A DNA stretch of 64,000 nucleotides from Rhizobium sp. ACO-34A. GTDB lineage: Bacteria > Pseudomonadota > Alphaproteobacteria > Rhizobiales > Rhizobiaceae. The position numbers and the translations under genes were made by a program. Below the pieces are notes generated by a model. It saw only the letters and a program-made list of their open reading frames with translations. It ran no database searches and was not told where the DNA came from. This document shows positions 59,761-64,000 of this stretch, piece after piece; the stretch's first letter is position 1; every line of letters begins with the position of its first letter. Location of the stretch: positions 189,001-253,000 of the forward strand of contig CP021371.1 in the NCBI GenBank assembly GCA_002600635.1. Reading direction: 5' to 3'.

Positions 59761-59889
59761 TCTTTTAGAGACCCCGCATGACATCAGGATGACGAAAGGC
59801 ATATTTCTTCGGAAGCTGCTGTTTATGCTTCCATGCAGGAGAAAAATGGCTATGACCGGATCATCCGTGCAATTGGAGATCCGCATTTT

Positions 59890-60882
59890 ATGAGCAGGTT
59901 CGATGTTCTCACCGTCGGCAACGCCATCGTCGACATCATCTCGCGCTGTGAAGATCGGTTCCTGATCGACAACGAGATTACCAAGGGAGCGATGAACCTG
60001 ATCGACGCCGAACGCGCCGAGAAGCTCTATGGGCTGATGGGACCGGCGGTGGAAGCCTCCGGCGGCAGCGCCGGCAACACTGCGGCGGGCATTGCGAGCT
60101 TCGGCGGCAAGGCGGCCTATTTCGGCAAGGTTGCCGATGACCAGCTCGGCCAGATCTTCAAGCACGACATCCGCGCCCAGGGCGTGCATTTCGAAACCGT
60201 GCCGGAAGGCACGAACCCGCCGACGGCGCGCAGCATGATCTTCGTCACGCCCGATGGCGAGCGTTCGATGAATACCTATCTCGGCGCCTGCGTAGAACTC
60301 GGGCCGGAGCATGTCGAACCCGAAGTCGTCGCCGACGCGAAGGTCACCTATTTCGAGGGCTATCTCTGGGATCCGCCGCGCGCCAAGCAGGCCATCCTCG
60401 ATTGCGCCCGTATCGCCCATGAAAACGGCCGCGAAGTATCGATGACGCTGTCCGACAGCTTTTGCGTTGGCCGTTACCGTGACGAATTCCTCGATCTCAT
60501 GCGCTCCGGCACGGTCGACATTGTCTTCTCGAACCAGCAGGAAGCCCTGTCCCTCTACGAGACCGACGATTTCGAACTGGCGCTCGAGAAGATTGCCGCC
60601 GACTGCAAGCTTGCGGCCGTGACCATGAGCGAAGAAGGCGCCGTCATTCTCCGCGGCAAGGAGAGGGTGAAGGTCGATGCCAGCACGATCGGCGAACTCG
60701 TCGATACGACCGGTGCCGGCGATCTCTTCGCGGCTGGTTTCCTCTTCGGTTACACGCAGGGACGTTCGCTCGAGGATTGCGGCAAGCTCGGCTGCCTTGC
60801 AGCCGGCATCGTGATCCAGCAGATCGGTCCGCGTCCGCTCGTCTCGCTTGAACAGGCGGCGCTCGGAGCAGGCCTTATTTGA
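59890..60882 (+). CDS. PfkB-family sugar kinase, probable adenosine kinase
   Basis: 330 residues: FDVLTVGNAIVDII, ASGGSAGNTAAGIASFGGKAAYFGKVADDQLG and the anion-hole/catalytic block VDTTGAGDLFAAGFLFGYTQG with the base Asp. The overall pattern fits the bacterial adenosine kinase group. ATG 59890 is taken; GGAG lies 12 bases upstream. Its 3' end overlaps the convergent SH3 gene by 8 bases. Confidence 0.9.
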   Translation: MSRFDVLTVGNAIVDIISRCEDRFLIDNEITKGAMNLIDAERAEKLYGLMGPAVEASGGSAGNTAAGIASFGGKAAYFGKVADDQLGQIFKHDIRAQGVHFETVPEGTNPPTARSMIFVTPDGERSMNTYLGACVELGPEHVEPEVVADAKVTYFEGYLWDPPRAKQAILDCARIAHENGREVSMTLSDSFCVGRYRDEFLDLMRSGTVDIVFSNQQEALSLYETDDFELALEKIAADCKLAAVTMSEEGAVILRGKERVKVDASTIGELVDTTGAGDLFAAGFLFGYTQGRSLEDCGKLGCLAAGIVIQQIGPRPLVSLEQAALGAGLI

Positions 60883-61417
60883 AGGCTTCACCGGGATAGG
60901 CGCCCCAGATCTCCCCCTGGTTCACCCATCCCTTCACGCCGCCTGCTTCCACCCGGCACCAGTTGCCGTTGCACTCGCTGAGCCTGACGACAACGCCGGG
61001 CTCGAGCTTGGCGACGACCGAGGCGTTTGGCATCGAATCCTGACGCATGCTGACGAAGACGCTGTCGCCATTGCCGCGCATCCACGGGGCGGCGACGGCG
61101 GTGCGCTCGCCGGAAAGCAGCGTCTGGCTGACCCAGCCCTCGGTTCCGTCCGCATCGCGGATGCGGCGCCAGTTTTCATATTCCTGGATGATTTCGACCG
61201 GAAGGCCGGACTTGAGATAGAGCCATGATACCGCATAGTCGGTGCTCGGCCCGATCCTGAGGTTGACGCGCTTGGCCTTCAGGCTGACGAAGCGCGGCAG
61301 TGGAAGGCCGCTCGATCCTTTGGCGACAGCCTGCGCTTCGGCATGAGGGGGCACAAATAGCGAAAGGCCTATCGACAGGCAGGCAACCATCAGGGCGCGG
61401 GGCAGAATTTGAACCAT
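60875..61417 (-). CDS. Exported bacterial SH3-domain protein
   Basis: 180 residues from ATG 61417 with a signal peptide (about 1-28, …LFVPPHAEAQ). Two SH3-type repeats follow: FVSLKAKRVNLRIGPSTDYAVSWLYLKSGLPVEIIQEYENWRRIRDADGTEGWV and DSVFVSMRQDSMPNASVVAKLEPGVVVRLSECNGNWCRVEAGGVKGWV. Periplasmic, probably peptide- or peptidoglycan-binding. Overlaps the kinase gene tail. Confidence 0.88.
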   Translation of the reverse strand: MVQILPRALMVACLSIGLSLFVPPHAEAQAVAKGSSGLPLPRFVSLKAKRVNLRIGPSTDYAVSWLYLKSGLPVEIIQEYENWRRIRDADGTEGWVSQTLLSGERTAVAAPWMRGNGDSVFVSMRQDSMPNASVVAKLEPGVVVRLSECNGNWCRVEAGGVKGWVNQGEIWGAYPGEAFK

Positions 61418-61613
61418 GGCGTTTCCGATCAATCAACGAATCCAAGGGTTTCCGTGAAGATCAGGTTGCAGTTGCACCGACCCCGGCACAAAACGGTCCC
61501 GGGCTTGAGAGTTTTGTTTGTCTTCGCCTGCGGGTTTGGTAGAAATTGCCCTGAACGGGGAAATTATGCCCCGGCTTGGTTAACGACCTCTAAACAAGGC
61601 ATCGAACGTCCCC

Positions 61614-62618
61614 ATGACCAACAGGAAAAGACCCAAGGTCTACATCACCCGGAAGCTGCCGGACGCCGTGGAAACGCGCATGCGCGAACTGTTCGATGCC
61701 GAACTTAACGTCGATGACAAGCCGCGCACCCAGCCGGAACTCGTCGCTGCGGTGAAAACTGCGGACGTTCTGGTGCCCACCGTGACCGACCGCATCGACG
61801 CAGCGCTGATCGAACAGGCCGGGCCGCAGCTGAAGCTGATCGCCAGCTTTTCCAACGGCTTCGATCACATCGACGTGGACGCCGCCGCCCGCAAGGGCAT
61901 AACCGTGACCAATACGCCGAACGTCCTGACCGAAGATACCGCCGACATGACCATGGCGTTGATCCTCGCCGTGCCGCGCCGGCTGGTCGAGGGCGCGCGC
62001 ATACTGATTGAAAAGCCCGGCGAATGGCAGGGCTGGTCGCCCACCTGGATGCTTGGCCGGCGCATTTGGGGCAAGCGCATCGGCATCATCGGCATGGGCC
62101 GCATCGGCACGGCAGTCGCGCGCCGCGCCAAGGCGTTCGGACTGTCGATCCATTACCACAACCGCAAGCGTGTCAATCCGGCCACCGAGGACGAGCTGGA
62201 GGCGACCTATTGGGACAGCCTCGACCAGATGCTCGCCCGCGTCGATATCGTCTCGGTCAACTGCCCCTCGACGCCCGCGACCTTTCACCTTCTCTCGGCG
62301 CGCCGGCTCGCGCTGATGCAGCCGACGAGCTACATCGTCAACACCGCGCGCGGTGACATCATCGATGAGGATGCGCTGGTCAACTGCCTGCGCCATGGCA
62401 AGATCGCCGGTGCAGGCCTCGACGTGTTCGAAAACGAGCCGGCGGTCAATACGAAGCTGGTCAAGCTCGCGAATGAAGGCAAGGTCGTGCTGCTTCCCCA
62501 TACCGGTTCGGCGACGATCGAGGGTCGCATCGATATGGGCGACAAGGTCGTCATCAACATCCGGACCTATTTCGACGGCCACCGTCCGCCGAACCGCGTC
62601 CTGCCCAGCCGGACCTGA
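61614..62618 (+). CDS. D-2-hydroxyacid dehydrogenase, glyoxylate/hydroxypyruvate reductase type
   Basis: 334 residues. NAD(P)-binding GIIGMGRIGTAVARRAKAFG; catalytic Arg in VNTARGDIIDE, Glu in DVFENEPAV and His in LLPHTGSAT. Reduces glyoxylate or hydroxypyruvate, closest in pattern to the GyaR/glycerate dehydrogenase group. Divergent from the SH3 gene. Confidence 0.92.
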   Translation: MTNRKRPKVYITRKLPDAVETRMRELFDAELNVDDKPRTQPELVAAVKTADVLVPTVTDRIDAALIEQAGPQLKLIASFSNGFDHIDVDAAARKGITVTNTPNVLTEDTADMTMALILAVPRRLVEGARILIEKPGEWQGWSPTWMLGRRIWGKRIGIIGMGRIGTAVARRAKAFGLSIHYHNRKRVNPATEDELEATYWDSLDQMLARVDIVSVNCPSTPATFHLLSARRLALMQPTSYIVNTARGDIIDEDALVNCLRHGKIAGAGLDVFENEPAVNTKLVKLANEGKVVLLPHTGSATIEGRIDMGDKVVINIRTYFDGHRPPNRVLPSRT

Positions 62619-62627
62619 GCGCCTCAC

Positions 62628-63102
62628 TCAGGCGAGGGTCTTGCGCATCTCGATCGACGTGATCTGCTGATAGCCGGCATGGGGTTTCCGCGGTCTTGCG
62701 GAAACCCCATGCCGCAAAGCGACGGTGGTTGCCGGTGAGTTCGATACGGGTCTCCAGTCGGAGTTCCAAAAGCCCGAGCTCTCCGGCAATGGTTTCGGCT
62801 TCCGTGAGTAGCCGCCGGCCGATCCCCTTGCCCTGCGCCGCAGGCAGCACCGCAAGCTTGCCGATATAAAGCGAGGTTGGTTCGGGTCTGAAGAAGGCAC
62901 AAGCCACCAGTCGAGCATCTTCGAATGCTGCGATGCCGATCTCGGCACGAGCTTTCTCACGTAGCAGGTCAGGCGTCAGGCGATGGGCCGATGACGGCGG
63001 ATCGATGACGCCATCCATATAGGCGAAGGCCTTGAGGATCAGGTCCAGAAGTTCGTCATATCTCTGGAAACCATCATCGAGACGGCGCAGTTCGATTGTC
63101 AT
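62628..63102 (-). pseudogene. GNAT N-acetyltransferase with a frameshift near its 3' end
   Basis: The acetyltransferase fold is intact up to …NHRRFAAWGFRKTAET (acetyl-CoA loop QGKGIGRRLL present), but in that frame the expected ending is lost and the frame runs on antisense into the dehydrogenase gene to 62554. The family-typical ending HAGYQQITSIEMRKTLA is found in another frame, stopping at 62628. A one-base insertion (or two-base loss) near 62703-62708 explains both, and lies inside a perfect inverted repeat (62676-62713). Either a recent pseudogene or a sequencing error. 4-base overlap with moeB. Confidence 0.75.
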
Positions 63103-63866
63103 TTTCCCGTGGCCGCCTTGCGCCGGCGGTAGCGGATGGTGTCGAAACGGGCCGAGAGCCCGTCATAGAGCAGCAGGCGACCCACGAGTGGCTCTCCTGC
63201 GCCGGTGATGAGCTTGATCGCTTCCATGGCCATCAGTGTGCCAATGACGCCGGTTAGCGCGCCGACGATACCCGCCTCCGCGCAGGAGGGGACGAGACCG
63301 ACCGGCGGCGGTTCGGGAAAGAGATCGCGATAGCCGGGATTGAGGCTGCCGTCCGCCGATGTCTCGTAGGGCTTGAGCACGGTGACCGAACCGTCGAAGC
63401 GCCCGACCGCTCCGGTGACGAGCGGGATCTTGCGGGCCTCGGCCGCGTCGGCCGCCGCGTATCGGGTTTCGAAATTGTCGGAACCGTCGATCAGCAGGTT
63501 GAAACGCCCGAGATAAGAGCCGGCGAAATCGGGCTCGAAATGCTGCTCGAAACGTTCGATGCGGACATTCGGGTTGAGGCGCAGAAGGGCGCGGGTAGCG
63601 CTTTCCGTTTTCTCGTCCCCGATCGTGCCGCTGTCATGGATCACCTGCCGCTGGAGGTTCGAGAGCGATACCCGGTCGTCATCGACGATGCCGAGGGTGC
63701 CGACACCGGCCGCGGCAAGATATTGCAGCACCGGTGCGCCGAGCCCGCCGGCACCGATCACCATCACGCGCGCAGCTTTCAGCTTCTGCTGTCCCGCCCC
63801 GCCGATTTCCGGCAGCAGGATGTGGCGATGGTAGCGGGAGATTTCCTCGGGCGTCAGTTTTTCCAT
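63099..63866 (-). CDS. moeB: MoeB/ThiF-type adenylyltransferase
   Basis: 255-residue E1-like enzyme that adenylates the C-terminal Gly-Gly of a ubiquitin-like sulfur carrier (MoaD or ThiS). ISRYHRHILLPEIGGAGQQKL, the ATP loop VIGAGGLGAPVLQYLAAAGVG, DDDRVSLSNLQRQVIH, and IDGSDNFETRY with the catalytic Asp. Zinc cysteines are largely missing, as in some MoeB homologues, and no rhodanese domain is present. MoaD or ThiS specificity is not certain. Confidence 0.9.
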   Translation of the reverse strand: MEKLTPEEISRYHRHILLPEIGGAGQQKLKAARVMVIGAGGLGAPVLQYLAAAGVGTLGIVDDDRVSLSNLQRQVIHDSGTIGDEKTESATRALLRLNPNVRIERFEQHFEPDFAGSYLGRFNLLIDGSDNFETRYAAADAAEARKIPLVTGAVGRFDGSVTVLKPYETSADGSLNPGYRDLFPEPPPVGLVPSCAEAGIVGALTGVIGTLMAMEAIKLITGAGEPLVGRLLLYDGLSARFDTIRYRRRKAATGK

Positions 63867-63911
63867 GCCCGCCTTATCGCATGGCGACAGGCTTGCGAAA
63901 AGGCATGTCCG

Positions 63912-64000
63912 TCAGGCTGACGCCGTTCCGTCACGAATGGTGATGAACTGGGCGCGTTCTCCAAGCGCCGAGAACATGGCCCGGTCGGTGCCGGTCATGA
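63912..64000 (-). CDS. C-terminal end of an unidentified gene (cut by window edge)
   Basis: The last 29 codons of a minus-strand frame (…MTGTDRAMFSALGERAQFITIRDGTASA, stop at 63912). It ends 45 bases before moeB and would be the upstream gene of the moeB-GNAT group. Too short to identify. Confidence 0.5.
   Translation of the reverse strand, partial: MTGTDRAMFSALGERAQFITIRDGTASA

Noticed and set aside
61579..61594. CtrA-like site (GTTAA-N7-TAAA) before the dehydrogenase gene
   Set aside because: One mismatch in a short, AT-poor context; no promoter elements placed around it, so chance is likely.

Overview
The window reads as a chromosomal segment of a Rhizobiaceae bacterium (Agrobacterium/Rhizobium group). 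This rests on the class II EPSP synthase, which looks very close to the Agrobacterium CP4 enzyme, an Irr regulator without the N-terminal heme motif, a CycM-type anchored cytochrome c, the irr/fabA-fabB-fabI block, a NoeK-type phosphomannomutase, typical rhizobial intergenic repeats, and an αr14-type anti-Shine-Dalgarno sRNA. Nearly all of it is densely packed core genome. I see no phage, transposase, integrase or CRISPR array.

Layout. 0-7 kb: a chemotaxis cluster (two chemoreceptors whose C-terminal halves are almost identical, cheW, cheR, cheB), then a ParA-like ATPase. 6.7-16.2 kb: a phosphomannomutase; a three-gene ABC module with a histidine-rich permease loop (metal transport suspected); an alkaline phosphatase preceded by a PhoB-box-like promoter; a GNAT enzyme; an sRNA with three anti-SD loops; an SDR; and a phosphonate-monoester-hydrolase-like sulfatase-fold enzyme. 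16-21 kb: a composite repeat, an RNase D-type exonuclease, two small unknowns, a nicotinamide phosphoribosyltransferase and a large disordered acidic protein of unknown role. 21-26 kb: rpsA, cmk, aroA, a FYDLN-acid protein and tRNA-Ala(GGC). 26-30 kb: a TMEM43-like protein, an ElyC/YdcF protein, an exported protein and a TRIC channel. 30-33 kb: irr divergent from fabA-fabB-fabI. 33-36 kb: two regulators and rsmC.

36-46.5 kb: the translation and RNA-metabolism supercluster rimP-nusA-ylxR-infB-rbfA-truB-rpsO-pnp, all on the minus strand. It begins with a recognisable promoter followed at once by an intrinsic-terminator hairpin upstream of rimP, so attenuation is likely. 46.7-58.5 kb: an exporter, a lytic transglycosylase, recR, MOSC/hydrolase/Lrp genes (which separate recR from dnaX-ybaB), SRP RNA, a HIT protein, nudC, pheA, kdsB and cycM. 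58.5-64 kb: an AEC permease, a possible minus-strand small RNA, adenosine kinase, an SH3 protein, a 2-hydroxyacid dehydrogenase, a GNAT gene broken by a frameshift inside a perfect hairpin, moeB and the end of an unidentified gene.

Points most worth a second look: the three-loop anti-SD sRNA at 13.3-13.45 kb, the rimP leader terminator, the PhoB-box alkaline phosphatase next to a histidine-rich ABC module, Gly100 in the CP4-like EPSPS, the homogenised chemoreceptor pair, and the unidentified hairpin RNA candidate near 59.6-59.76 kb. All start sites, promoters and RNA folds were read by eye; no database search or folding program was run.
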